11,202 nucleotides of DNA, taken from an uncultured Bacilli bacterium. GTDB taxonomy: Bacteria; Bacillota_I; Bacilli_A; RF39; UBA660. Under the pieces are notes generated by a model. The model had not been told where the DNA came from, made no database searches, and was given only the letters and a program-made list of their open reading frames with translations. The stretch lies in contig CANQWJ010000026.1 of the NCBI GenBank assembly GCA_947627525.1, positions 1 to 11,202 of the forward strand, given 5' to 3'. The translations under genes were made by a program, and so were the position numbers. This document shows positions 1 to 6,399 of the stretch, piece after piece (within the stretch, counting starts at the first letter, position 1; every line of letters begins with the position of its first letter).

Positions 1-28
1 TCTGATAATGACTCTTTTTATTAACTAA

Positions 29-65
29 AAATAGTGTTAGTGATTTTTACTCACCAACACTATTT
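29..65 (-). terminator. Hairpin, possible terminator
   Basis: A 15-base stem (29-43 with 51-65) encloses a 7-base loop. Read on the minus strand the single imperfect position is a G-U wobble and the stem is followed by a short T-run (TTTTTAG). Read on the plus strand the same position is an A-C mismatch and no good T-run follows. The minus-strand reading therefore fits better, as a second terminator behind the LysR gene, but it could also belong to a gene left of the window. Confidence 0.5.
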
Positions 66-80
66 ATTATAGAACCACAA

Positions 81-111
81 AAAAAGTGTATACTTTTTCT
101 TTATAAGAAAA
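81..111. other. Two overlapping AT-rich hairpins
   Basis: AAAAAGT (81-87) can pair with ACTTTTT (92-98) around a 4-base loop. TTTTCTT (95-101) can pair with AAGAAAA (105-111) around a 3-base loop. The two share bases 95-98, so only one can form fully at a time. They lie between the LysR stop codon and the 29-65 hairpin. They are low in GC and may only be weak bidirectional termination signals. Confidence 0.3.
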
Positions 112-142
112 TCCATTTATTTTAAATATTATTTCCCTAATG

Positions 143-170
143 AAAAATATTAGATGATACTAATACTTTT
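143..170 (-). terminator. Probable terminator of the LysR gene
   Basis: On the minus strand the last codons and the TAG stop of the LysR gene form the left arm of an 11-bp stem (160-170 pairing with 143-153, one G-U pair) around a 6-base loop. The right arm ends in five Ts. Position and T-run suit an intrinsic terminator, but the stem is almost all A-U and so weak. Confidence 0.4.
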
Positions 171-1038
171 TTAAATAATTTATGAAAGTTTTACTAGCAA
201 AAGTTAGATAAACATTTTTATTTGTAGCTAAATAAACATTGATATTAGGAATTTCTTTATTTATTTCTAATTCTTTTAAATCTTTAAAGTTTCTTTTAGA
301 TAAATTTATTATACTAAAACCAATTCCTAGTCCAATATTAACAAATTCAGTTATTAAATCTTGACTTACAACTTCCATTTTAGGAATTAGTTTTACATTT
401 TTCTTTAAGGCAATATAATCAAGTAATTTTCGACTATTAGATTCTGTTTTTTGTAATATTAATGGATAATTATTTAAATCATTAAAAGACTTTATATCAT
501 CTTTGAAAAAATTAGGATTATAAATAAAACCTTGTTTTAATTCTTTTATTTTACTTAGAGCCACATTGGATTCTTTAATATTACTTTCATTAAAGATGAC
601 GAAGTCCAATTTTCCTAGTTTTAAATCATTAATTAGATTACTAGTTAAATCATTAGTAATATTAATATTTATATTAGGGTAATCAATATGGAACTTTTTG
701 ATTGTCTCTAATAAAACTAATTTTGTCAAAGTAGTTGAGCACCCAATTTTTACTTCACCTTTGTTCAAATCCTTAAATGAAGTGAATTCTCTTTCAGCAT
801 TATTAATTAATTCTAAAGCACCTTTAACATATTCATAAAACATTTTCCCTTCTTCAGTAAGTTCCATTCCCTTGTTACTTCTTAAAAACAAAGTTCCATC
901 CAATTGTTCTTCTAATTTTTTTATAGCTTGTGATATAGCAGGTTGTGATATATGTAACTCTTCACTAGCCCTTGTCATATGTTTATGTTTCGCAACAACA
1001 TAAAAAATGCGATATAATTCTAAATCAATATTCATCAT
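160..1038 (-). CDS. LysR-family transcriptional regulator
   Basis: This is a 292-residue LysR-type transcriptional regulator, which normally acts as a tetramer whose effector-binding domain senses a small molecule. The N-terminal winged helix-turn-helix spans about residues 5-63, with the typical recognition segment SQPAISQAIKKLEEQL at 31-46 and the LF.R....ELTEEG wing after it. The rest, about 90-290, is the periplasmic-binding-protein-like effector domain. Length is normal for the family. The Shine-Dalgarno AAGGAGG lies 4 nt before the first ATG (1038) and 7 nt before the second (1035), so either could be used. The gene is divergent from coaC, the usual arrangement for a LysR regulator and its target, and a perfect inverted repeat lies between them. 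The effector cannot be deduced from the sequence. Confidence 0.95.
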   Translation of the reverse strand: MMNIDLELYRIFYVVAKHKHMTRASEELHISQPAISQAIKKLEEQLDGTLFLRSNKGMELTEEGKMFYEYVKGALELINNAEREFTSFKDLNKGEVKIGCSTTLTKLVLLETIKKFHIDYPNININITNDLTSNLINDLKLGKLDFVIFNESNIKESNVALSKIKELKQGFIYNPNFFKDDIKSFNDLNNYPLILQKTESNSRKLLDYIALKKNVKLIPKMEVVSQDLITEFVNIGLGIGFSIINLSKRNFKDLKELEINKEIPNINVYLATNKNVYLTFASKTFINYLKKY

Positions 1039-1055
1039 AAGTCCTCCTTATTAAC

Positions 1056-1085
1056 ATTATAACATTTATATATTTTACTTATCAA
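1056..1085 (-). promoter_or_regulatory. Promoter of the LysR gene
   Basis: On the minus strand TTGATA (1085-1080) and TATAAT (1061-1056) are separated by 18 bp, a good sigma-A-type promoter. Transcription would start near 1050, just ahead of the AAGGAGG ribosome binding site. Its -35 box overlaps the left arm of the inverted repeat at 1077-1109, which suits autoregulation. Confidence 0.6.
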
Positions 1086-1102
1086 TATACTTACCATAAA
1101 AT
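1074..1102 (+). promoter_or_regulatory. Promoter of the coaC operon
   Basis: TTTACT (1074-1079) and TAAAAT (1097-1102) are 17 bp apart. Transcription would begin near 1109, giving a leader of about 17 nt. The two promoter boxes overlap the two arms of the inverted repeat at 1077-1109. Confidence 0.55.
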
Positions 1103-1109
1103 GATAAGT
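1077..1109. promoter_or_regulatory. Inverted-repeat operator candidate
   Basis: ACTTATCA (1077-1084) is the exact reverse complement of TGATAAGT (1102-1109), with 17 bp between. The centres of the arms are about 25 bp apart, so two sites could lie on one helical face. The arms cover the -35 of the LysR promoter and both boxes of the coaC promoter. This is the expected place for the regulator to bind, but binding by this LysR protein is inferred only from position. Confidence 0.5.
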
Positions 1110-1125
1110 GAAAGGAAGGAATAAT

Positions 1126-1716
1126 ATGTTAAAAGACAAAAATATTTTAATAGGTGTAACAGGGGGAATTGCCTGTTATAAAGTATGTGAAATAATTTCT
1201 ATGTTAAAAAGTGAAGGAGCAAATGTGGATGTTATTATGACTAAGAATGCAACGGAGTTTATTACGCCTTTGACTTTAGAAACATTATCTAAAAATAAAG
1301 TAGTAGTTGATATGTTTCAAGAAAAAGAATACGTTGAAGTAAAGCATGTTAGTCTTGCTCAAAAAGCAGATTTAACTCTAGTTGTTCCAGCAAGCGCTAA
1401 TATTATTGGCAAGGTTGCTAATGGTATTGCTGATGACATGTTATCCACAACTATTATGGCGACACCAAATCCTGTTGTTTTTGCACCAGCTATGAATAAT
1501 GTTATGTATACAAATCCTATTGTTCAAGATAATATAAGGAAATTAAAAAAATATGGATATGAGTTCATTGATCCCGTTTCAGGCAGCCTTGCTTGTGGTT
1601 ATAAAGCTATTGGTAAATTAGCTAAAAGAGAAACTATTATTGATTATATAAAACATTTTTTTGAAAATAAGAGTGCAACTTTATCTAAGAAAGGAAGTAA
1701 TAATGATGAAGTATAA
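1126..1716 (+). CDS. coaC: Phosphopantothenoylcysteine decarboxylase CoaC
   Basis: This FMN enzyme decarboxylates 4'-phosphopantothenoyl-cysteine to 4'-phosphopantetheine in cytoplasmic coenzyme A synthesis. The 196 residues carry all marks of the HFCD flavoprotein family: the nucleotide-binding GVTGGIACYK at 10-19, the catalytic His74 (KHVSL), PASANIIGKVANGIADDML at 88-106, APAMN with Asn124, and the substrate clamp GSLACG with Cys157. These match, with an offset of one, the His75, Asn125 and Cys158 of E. coli Dfp. A GTG at 1108 lies in frame, but GGAAGG sits 6 nt before ATG 1126, which is the better start. Here CoaC is a separate protein, as in streptococci and enterococci, not fused to CoaB. 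It overlaps coaB by 14 nt, indicating translational coupling. Confidence 0.95.
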   Translation: MLKDKNILIGVTGGIACYKVCEIISMLKSEGANVDVIMTKNATEFITPLTLETLSKNKVVVDMFQEKEYVEVKHVSLAQKADLTLVVPASANIIGKVANGIADDMLSTTIMATPNPVVFAPAMNNVMYTNPIVQDNIRKLKKYGYEFIDPVSGSLACGYKAIGKLAKRETIIDYIKHFFENKSATLSKKGSNNDEV

Positions 1717-2443
1717 AATTATAGTAACAGCGGGTGGTACTAGTGAAAGAATTGATAATGTTCGAAAAATTACTAATAGTAGCTCTGGAAAGTTAGGATC
1801 TGTTATTGCTAATAGATTAATAGAATTAAATGATTCTAACATTGAAAAAATTTATTATATTTGTTCTAAAACATCTGTTAGGCCAACTAATCCTAAGATT
1901 GAAATAATAGAAATAGTTGATACTAATGACTTAAAAACAATCGTTGAAAAATTGCTAAAAAATGAAAAAATAGATTATTTTATTCATTCTATGGCTGTTT
2001 CTGATTATACTGTTGACTTTGTTACAACTGCAACTAAAATAAGTGAAAGTATAAAAAATAATCCCAATATAGATGTCCACGATTTAATTTGTCATAGCCA
2101 AGATAATATTAAAGCCAATAAGATTTCATCATCTGAAGAAGATTTAATAATTAAATTAAAACAAACTCCTAAAATAATTTCTTTAATTAAAAAACTAAGT
2201 CCTAATACCCATTTAATTGGTTTTAAACTTTTAGATGGTGTATCAAAAGAAGAATTAATTAAAGTTGCTACTAATCTTCGTAATAAAAATAAATGTGATT
2301 TAGTTGTTGCTAATGATTTGTCTAATATTCGAAATGGTAATCATCTAGCTTTTATTATCAATAAAGATGACGAGTACATAACAGCTTCTGGTAAAGATGA
2401 TATAGCATTAAAATTAATAGGGGAGATGTTTAAAAATGCTTAA
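1703..2443 (+). CDS. coaB: Phosphopantothenate--cysteine ligase CoaB, split type
   Basis: CoaB joins 4'-phosphopantothenate and cysteine with a nucleotide triphosphate, supplying the substrate of CoaC. The 246-residue protein starts with the ligase signature TAGGTSERIDNVRKIT (9-24) followed by N.SSGKLG. HSMAVSDYT, the lysine-bearing QTPKIISLIK, LIGFKLLDGVSKEELI and CDLVVANDLSNIR follow in the expected order. Wording such as HSMAVSDYT and GFKLL is that of the stand-alone streptococcal-type enzyme rather than the fused CoaBC protein. The Shine-Dalgarno AAGGAAG (1691-1697) precedes two consecutive ATGs, at 1703 (5 nt) and 1706 (8 nt). An in-frame ATG further upstream at 1661 lies deep within coaC and lacks a ribosome binding site. 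The gene overlaps the next one by 8 nt. Confidence 0.93.
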   Translation: MMKYKIIVTAGGTSERIDNVRKITNSSSGKLGSVIANRLIELNDSNIEKIYYICSKTSVRPTNPKIEIIEIVDTNDLKTIVEKLLKNEKIDYFIHSMAVSDYTVDFVTTATKISESIKNNPNIDVHDLICHSQDNIKANKISSSEEDLIIKLKQTPKIISLIKKLSPNTHLIGFKLLDGVSKEELIKVATNLRNKNKCDLVVANDLSNIRNGNHLAFIINKDDEYITASGKDDIALKLIGEMFKNA

Positions 2444-3116
2444 CTATAAAATGATAGAACTTCCTAAACTCAATGAGGAAATAATTAATAAAAAATATAA
2501 AGAATTACTTGATAATAAATGGTCATTTTTAATTATAAAGAATAAAGATAAAAAATATGTTCTTACTAAAGAAAAAAGTATTTTTCAAATTGATGATGAA
2601 GAGAAATTTATTCAAAATGCTAAAAATGATATCTACTATCAAACTGTTCTTATAGAAGATGATGTAAAAGATAAACTTCAAGATAAAGATTTAATAATCT
2701 ATTATGATTATATAAATAAATATAAATCATTAATGACAAAACAAGTTTATGGTGAAAAATATTTATTTGGAAGTGTTGCTGTTCGAACGAACAATGATAG
2801 TTTTATAACGACGATTAGAGGTAAGGAAAACTTTAAAGAATATACCATTGTAAGAGATGTTGATCACATTAATTATCTTGTTAAAGTTATTGGTAAAAAA
2901 GCTACTTTAAATGCTCCTCTTCTTGCTACAATAATGGAAAATAAAAAAGTAAAAGTAATAGTCCATATAAATCATTATTTTGATGATAACTTACCATATT
3001 ATGAATATGCTTTTCCTGGAACTGTTCGTGATTCAATTCGTAACAATAATACTTCATTTAATATTAAATATCATGGTGTTATCTACTTATTTGACAAAGA
3101 TGGTAACATTTTATAG
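2436..3116 (+). CDS. Diverged class II aldolase-fold protein (tentative)
   Basis: The function of this 226-residue protein is unknown. Residues 1-100 are lysine- and asparagine-rich without a recognised domain. Residues 111-226 follow the order of the class II aldolase/adducin fold: FGSVAVRT..DSFITTIRG (like GN.S.R....liT..G), then VKVIVHINH (174-180, like VVHTH), then NIKYHGVI (209-216, like the GHG near the C-terminus). The likely metal ligands His177, His180 and His213 are there. The acidic catalytic residue of the usual SSE motif seems replaced (LNAP, Ala160), so ordinary aldolase activity is doubtful. GGGGAG lies 10 nt before ATG 2436; a second in-frame ATG is at 2451. The gene overlaps coaB and so is probably co-translated with it. 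The fold assignment is by eye and could be wrong. Confidence 0.45.
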   Translation: MLNYKMIELPKLNEEIINKKYKELLDNKWSFLIIKNKDKKYVLTKEKSIFQIDDEEKFIQNAKNDIYYQTVLIEDDVKDKLQDKDLIIYYDYINKYKSLMTKQVYGEKYLFGSVAVRTNNDSFITTIRGKENFKEYTIVRDVDHINYLVKVIGKKATLNAPLLATIMENKKVKVIVHINHYFDDNLPYYEYAFPGTVRDSIRNNNTSFNIKYHGVIYLFDKDGNIL

Positions 3117-3130
3117 AAAGAAGTGATAAT

Positions 3131-3766
3131 ATGAAATATCCTAAACATGAAATTTATAAAGAATTATATAAGAGATATTTTAAAAAAGGTGTTTTTTACT
3201 TAATAGATCAAGCCAATATTAATAAAAATGATAAAGTCTTAGATTTATGTGGTGGTAATGGTCGACTTACTAAAGAATTAATTAATCTTACTAGTGATGT
3301 AACTTATGTTGATCAAGAAAGAGATATGATTCCTGATGATTTAGAAGATTTAGGAATAAAAGTCATAAATAAAAGTATTAAAGATTTTTTAAATACTAAT
3401 ACTGAGAAATATGACAAAGTTTTTTGTGAACAAGCAGTTAATTATTGGTTATTAGATATTGATCTTCAAAAATTTAGTAATATTTTTAATAAAAATGGTC
3501 TTTTCATTTTTAATACTTTTAGTCAAAAACCTCCAACTAAACCTTTAATAAAAGAATATTGTATCGATGATATAAATTATGTAGAAATATCTTACATAGT
3601 AGGAAAAAAAGTAAATCATATTCAAATAAGAGAAGATTATGAACCCCATTTCACTACCTTTGATTGGATAAGTAAAGAAGAATACTTAAAAATACTTGCG
3701 CCATATTTTGATATTCAAGTGATTGAAAATGAAAAAAGTTCTTTATATGTATGTAGGAAAAAATAA
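3131..3766 (+). CDS. Class I SAM-dependent methyltransferase
   Basis: This 211-residue protein has the Rossmann-like methyltransferase fold. Motif I is VLDLCGGNGR (36-45), the acidic residue binding the SAM ribose is Asp61 (VTYVDQE), and the motif IV strand is YDKVFCEQAVNYWLL (about 94-108). The strand FIFNTFS follows at motif V/VI, then a mostly beta C-terminus with FTTFDWIS. The substrate cannot be told. The start is preceded by AGAAGTGAT, a form of the AGGTGAT Shine-Dalgarno seen before several genes here. The gene lies 14 nt after the aldolase-like gene, and its stop overlaps the next start by one base (TAATG). The operon suggests small-molecule modification, but nothing here ties it to coenzyme A. 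Confidence 0.85.
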   Translation: MKYPKHEIYKELYKRYFKKGVFYLIDQANINKNDKVLDLCGGNGRLTKELINLTSDVTYVDQERDMIPDDLEDLGIKVINKSIKDFLNTNTEKYDKVFCEQAVNYWLLDIDLQKFSNIFNKNGLFIFNTFSQKPPTKPLIKEYCIDDINYVEISYIVGKKVNHIQIREDYEPHFTTFDWISKEEYLKILAPYFDIQVIENEKSSLYVCRKK

Positions 3767-4770
3767 TGAATAGATCTAGTGGAATATATAATTTAATAAA
3801 TAAAAAAGAAATAAATGCAAGTATAAAAAGAGTTATAGATAGTAATATCAACTTTAATACTTATCTAACTCCAAAAGGTCTAAAAGAACTTCGCCTTAAA
3901 ATAAATAATATTTTAAGTAATTTATGGAATCAAGAACTTGATTATCAAAACATTCTAATTACAACGTCCTCTCAACAATCTATTAATTTAGTAGTGGATG
4001 CTCTTCTTGAAGAAAATGATACAATTATAGTTGAACAACCTACTTATTTTGGAGCATTAGATGTCTTTAAAAAAAGGAAAATAAACTTAATTGGTCTAAA
4101 TTTAGAAGAGGATGGTTTTAATTTAGATGAATTAGAAAAAAAGATAAAAAAATATCATCCTAAAATGATTTATGTAATACCAACTTTTAATAATCCAACT
4201 GGGTATTCATGGTCTAATCAAAAAAGAAAAGATTTTTTAAAAATAATTAATAAATATAATATTCTTGTCATTGAAGATGATCCTTATAGTTATATTAATT
4301 TTACTAATGAAAAATATGATAGTCTAATAGAGTTAAATAATCAAAAAAATATTATTTATTTAGGAACTTTTTCTAAATTAATAAGTCCTTCTATTAATGT
4401 TGGTTACATTATTACTGATAAAAGTTTAATTGATAAAATCTATCTATATAAAAAAAGTTATGATTTATCTACATCAGCTTTCCTTCAATATGTTGTTTTA
4501 GATTATTTAAATAATTATGATTTAAAAGAATTAATTAATAAGAAAATAGACAATTATAGAGAACTATTAGATAAAAGTCTTAAATACTTAAAAGAAGAAT
4601 ATCAAGATAAAATAATTAGTTATACTAATACTAAGGGAGGACTATTTTATTTAGTTAAGTTTAATGAAGAAGTAGATGAAAATATCTTTGAGTCTGGTAA
4701 TAATTATTATATTGATAATGATCATAAAAAAGAGACAAGGATAAATATATGTAGTTTTATGAATGACTAA
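3766..4770 (+). CDS. PLP-dependent class I/II aminotransferase, C-terminus short
   Basis: This 334-residue fold-type I aminotransferase resembles the 2-aminoadipate/MocR-like branch without a DNA-binding domain. Visible motifs are TSSQQSINL (67-75), EQPTYFG (90-96), the PLP-ring asparagine in NPTG (143-146), EDDPYSY with Asp171 and Tyr174, the Schiff-base lysine in FSKLISPS (Lys204), KGGLFYLV (290-297) and the carboxylate-binding Arg325 (RINICS). Two oddities: the arginine normally found in the PGLRVGY segment is Asn211 (PSINVGY), and the protein stops 9 residues after Arg325, where relatives continue with another helix of about 20 residues. It may be recently truncated, or a naturally short variant. 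AGGA lies 7 nt before the start, which overlaps the methyltransferase stop. The substrate is unknown. Confidence 0.85.
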   Translation: MNRSSGIYNLINKKEINASIKRVIDSNINFNTYLTPKGLKELRLKINNILSNLWNQELDYQNILITTSSQQSINLVVDALLEENDTIIVEQPTYFGALDVFKKRKINLIGLNLEEDGFNLDELEKKIKKYHPKMIYVIPTFNNPTGYSWSNQKRKDFLKIINKYNILVIEDDPYSYINFTNEKYDSLIELNNQKNIIYLGTFSKLISPSINVGYIITDKSLIDKIYLYKKSYDLSTSAFLQYVVLDYLNNYDLKELINKKIDNYRELLDKSLKYLKEEYQDKIISYTNTKGGLFYLVKFNEEVDENIFESGNNYYIDNDHKKETRINICSFMND

Positions 4771-4973
4771 CATTAAAACTTAAATATAATATCTTTGTCA
4801 AAATTAATAATAATACTTTTACTTATATCATAAATCAGTATTCATGCTCATTTTATTTTTGTTGTTGGAAATTTTGAATTTAAATTGAATAGAACGTTAT
4901 TTTATTATTTTAATAAAATTATTAAGAATTTCATTAGTTGATTTTGTGTTATAACATATATCAAATTTTCTAA

Positions 4974-5126
4974 GAAGTTACTAAAATGGTATTGATGATT
5001 GAAAAAAAATTAGAATATCAAGCTGCTGATGTAGAGTGGGCCTATGATAGTGATAAGTTATATATTTTACAGGCAAGGCAATTTACTAGGCATTATAAAA
5101 GTTCAAATTTTATGGTAATTATATAG
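4974..5126 (+). pseudogene. Remnant of a PEP synthase-type ATP-grasp domain
   Basis: Frame +3 gives a 50-codon stretch whose middle part reads IEKKLEYQAADVEWAYDSDK and then LYILQAR. This matches the end of the PEP/pyruvate-binding domain (PPDK N-terminal family) of PEP synthase and related enzymes, where IE.......DIEWA.D..KLYILQARP.T is characteristic. The proline after QAR is replaced by Gln. The parent family is several hundred residues long; here the frame opens at a TAA (4971-4973) and ends at a TAG (5124-5126). The bases before it look like a frameshift: TTTTCTAA-GAAGTT would read FSNEEV with a few bases restored, and a TGA lies about 30 bp further upstream. No ribosome binding site precedes ATG 4986. 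It is almost surely non-functional. Confidence 0.75.
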
Positions 5127-5248
5127 AATTTGTTTTTATTCTTTAACGATGATTTCTCTAAAGGTATTTTTAAATAATTGGGATTTTATATATGTTATTA
5201 ATTTTTGAATCAAAATAAAGGTAAAAAAATGCTGATTTAAGGTTTATT

Positions 5249-5276
5249 TTGTTAAGTAATATAATAATGTTATAAT
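5249..5276 (+). promoter_or_regulatory. Promoter of the acetyltransferase gene
   Basis: TTGTTA (5249-5254) and a perfect TATAAT (5271-5276) are 16 bp apart. Transcription would start near 5283, about 12 nt before the ATG. A second TATAAT at 5260-5265, with the weaker TTTAAG at 5236-5241, could give an alternative start about 11 nt upstream. Confidence 0.5.
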
Positions 5277-5294
5277 TATATTGGTGAAAGATAG

Positions 5295-5780
5295 ATGAAA
5301 ATTATTGAATATGAAGAAAAATATTTAGAAGATGTTAGAAAATTATTATTAGAGTTAGAGGAATATATTGTCTCTATTGATGATGATGACTTAGATCAAG
5401 TTCATCCAGAATACTATGAAAAGATGGCTTTAGTTGATTTAGATGATGTGAATGAGAATAATGGTAAATGTTATCTTGCTTTAGAAAAAGATAAAGTTGT
5501 TGGTTTAATAATGGGAACAATTCCTGAATATTCTCCTTTTGACTATTTGGATTATAAATGTCCTAATAGAGGAAGAATTACCGAATTAATTGTTACATCA
5601 AAAGTGCGTAGTAGTGGTATTGGACAAGCTCTTATTGATAAAATGGAAGAATATTTTAAAGATAATGGTTGTGAGTATGTATTAGTAGATGTCTTTGCTT
5701 ATAATGAGAATGCTGTTAAGTTTTATAGTAAAAAAGGATATCATTCACGAATGTATACAGATATAAAGAAAATAAAATAA
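5295..5780 (+). CDS. GNAT-family N-acetyltransferase
   Basis: This 161-residue protein transfers an acetyl group from acetyl-CoA to an unidentified amine. The GNAT core is clear: the central strand ITELIVTSKV (95-104), the pyrophosphate-binding loop VRSSGIGQAL (104-113; Arg105, Gly108, Gly110), the motif B strand YVLVDVFAYN (128-137) and ENAVKFYSKKGY (138-149). An acidic run, DDDDLDQVHPEYYEK, at 30-43 is the most distinctive part and may face a basic substrate. The ribosome binding site is weak (GGTGA about 8 nt before the ATG). The gene stands alone between the remnant region and the next promoter; no terminator is visible behind it. Confidence 0.9.
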   Translation: MKIIEYEEKYLEDVRKLLLELEEYIVSIDDDDLDQVHPEYYEKMALVDLDDVNENNGKCYLALEKDKVVGLIMGTIPEYSPFDYLDYKCPNRGRITELIVTSKVRSSGIGQALIDKMEEYFKDNGCEYVLVDVFAYNENAVKFYSKKGYHSRMYTDIKKIK

Positions 5781-5781
5781 A

Positions 5782-5809
5782 TTGTTATTAACAAAAAGTT
5801 TGTAACAAA
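5782..5809. promoter_or_regulatory. Two small palindromes, possible operators
   Basis: TTGTTATTAACAA (5782-5794) and TTTGTAACAAA (5799-5809) are both perfect palindromes around one central base and share the half-site TTGT/ACAA. They lie side by side immediately upstream of and over the -35 box of the following gene. This is what a pair of operator sites for a small dimeric repressor would look like, but such AT-rich palindromes also arise by chance. Confidence 0.3.
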
Positions 5810-5828
5810 TAATGTTTTATGATATTAT
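5800..5828 (+). promoter_or_regulatory. Promoter of the unknown Cys-rich gene
   Basis: TTGTAA (5800-5805) and TATTAT (5823-5828) are separated by 17 bp. The expected start near 5835 gives a leader of about 12 nt that is little more than the GAGGGTGAT ribosome binding site. Confidence 0.5.
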
Positions 5829-5846
5829 ATATTTGAGGGTGATATT

Positions 5847-6305
5847 ATGAATAATGATATTTTTAAAGAATGTTCTGATGATGTTGATTGGTTTATGGAA
5901 AAACATGAACAAAATCGTTCGTTGACTAAGAATGAAGTTATTGCTATTTATGCTTTGGGAATAGCTTTAGAAAAGTTTGATAGTGAGGATGTTCTTCTTG
6001 GATTTGGACGATCTTCTTGTTGTCCTTGCATTTTTAAAATTGAAGATGAATCTTGGATTGTTTGGGAAACGGATGAAAGAAGAGGATTTTATTGTGCCCA
6101 AGCATTTAGTGATGTTAAAGATGCATGTCTTTATGCTATTGAGTTAGGAAATGAAAATCAATCACTCATTGATAAATGTCAAGAACATTTTATGACACTA
6201 CTTGATCAAGATATGTCACTTGATAAAGTAAAAAAGATTGCTAAAGGGTTTAATTATTCTTTAATTGATGCAAAAGTTAAGACTAAGAGTTATAACAATT
6301 CTTAG
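5847..6305 (+). CDS. Hypothetical cysteine-rich protein
   Basis: I do not recognise this 152-residue protein. It is acidic at the N-terminus, has no signal peptide or membrane segment and so is probably cytoplasmic. It has seven cysteines (9, 58, 59, 61, 83, 94, 111), with the cluster SSCCPC at 56-61. The centre (about 50-100) alternates strand-like segments with conserved-looking aromatics: CIFKIEDESWIVWETDERRG, then FYCAQAFSDVKDACLYAIEL. The order of strand, W-x-V-W-E, ERRG and a helix resembles some small immunity-type or SMI1-like proteins, but no toxin gene is nearby, so this is no more than a hint. The ribosome binding site GAGGGTGAT is 4 nt from the ATG. The gene is preceded by its own promoter and two palindromes. 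Confidence 0.75.
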   Translation: MNNDIFKECSDDVDWFMEKHEQNRSLTKNEVIAIYALGIALEKFDSEDVLLGFGRSSCCPCIFKIEDESWIVWETDERRGFYCAQAFSDVKDACLYAIELGNENQSLIDKCQEHFMTLLDQDMSLDKVKKIAKGFNYSLIDAKVKTKSYNNS

Positions 6306-6382
6306 TTTTAAATTGCTCAAATTTTAAAAAGTTCAAAGTAAATATTAAAAAAATGTGATATTTTAATAAGTTGATTAGTTAT

Positions 6383-6399
6383 TATAGTGAAAGCTTTCA
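6383..6399 (+). promoter_or_regulatory. Palindrome upstream of the sigma-factor gene
   Basis: TGAAAGCTTTCA (6388-6399) is a perfect 12-bp palindrome between a possible -10 box (TATAGT, 6383-6388) and the GGAGG ribosome binding site (6407-6411). No convincing -35 box was found, so the promoter may be an alternative-sigma promoter. A repressor bound here would block transcription initiation. It resembles a CcpA cre site but is 2 bp too short and lacks the central CG. Confidence 0.4.

Larger units (their letters stand above)
4771..5294. other. 524-bp gene-free, decayed stretch
   Basis: No intact gene fits here. The first 60 bases, after the aminotransferase stop, are broken by stops in the original frame. 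A 36-codon open stretch at 4834-4938 has no start codon, no ribosome binding site and no recognisable product. Bases 4974-5126 hold the PEP synthase-like fragment described separately. The last 60 bases carry the promoter of the acetyltransferase gene. No clear terminator for the coaC operon was found. Confidence 0.7.

Noticed and set aside
1108..1125. Upstream GTG start for coaC
   Set aside because: It overlaps the predicted transcription start and has no ribosome binding site, whereas GGAAGG is correctly placed for ATG 1126.
3654..3851. 65-codon open frame on the minus strand
   Set aside because: It lies antisense across the methyltransferase/aminotransferase junction, both well supported, and its product is a low-complexity hydrophobic string typical of AT-rich antisense frames.
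4834..4938. Small gene in the gene-free stretch
   Set aside because: There is no start codon near its beginning, no ribosome binding site and no recognisable product.
5847..6305. Immunity protein of a toxin system
   Set aside because: The central strand pattern is only vaguely like such proteins and no toxin or secretion gene is nearby.
6388..6399. TGAAAGCTTTCA as a CcpA cre site
   Set aside because: The cre consensus is 14 bp with a central CG; this palindrome is 12 bp and lacks it.
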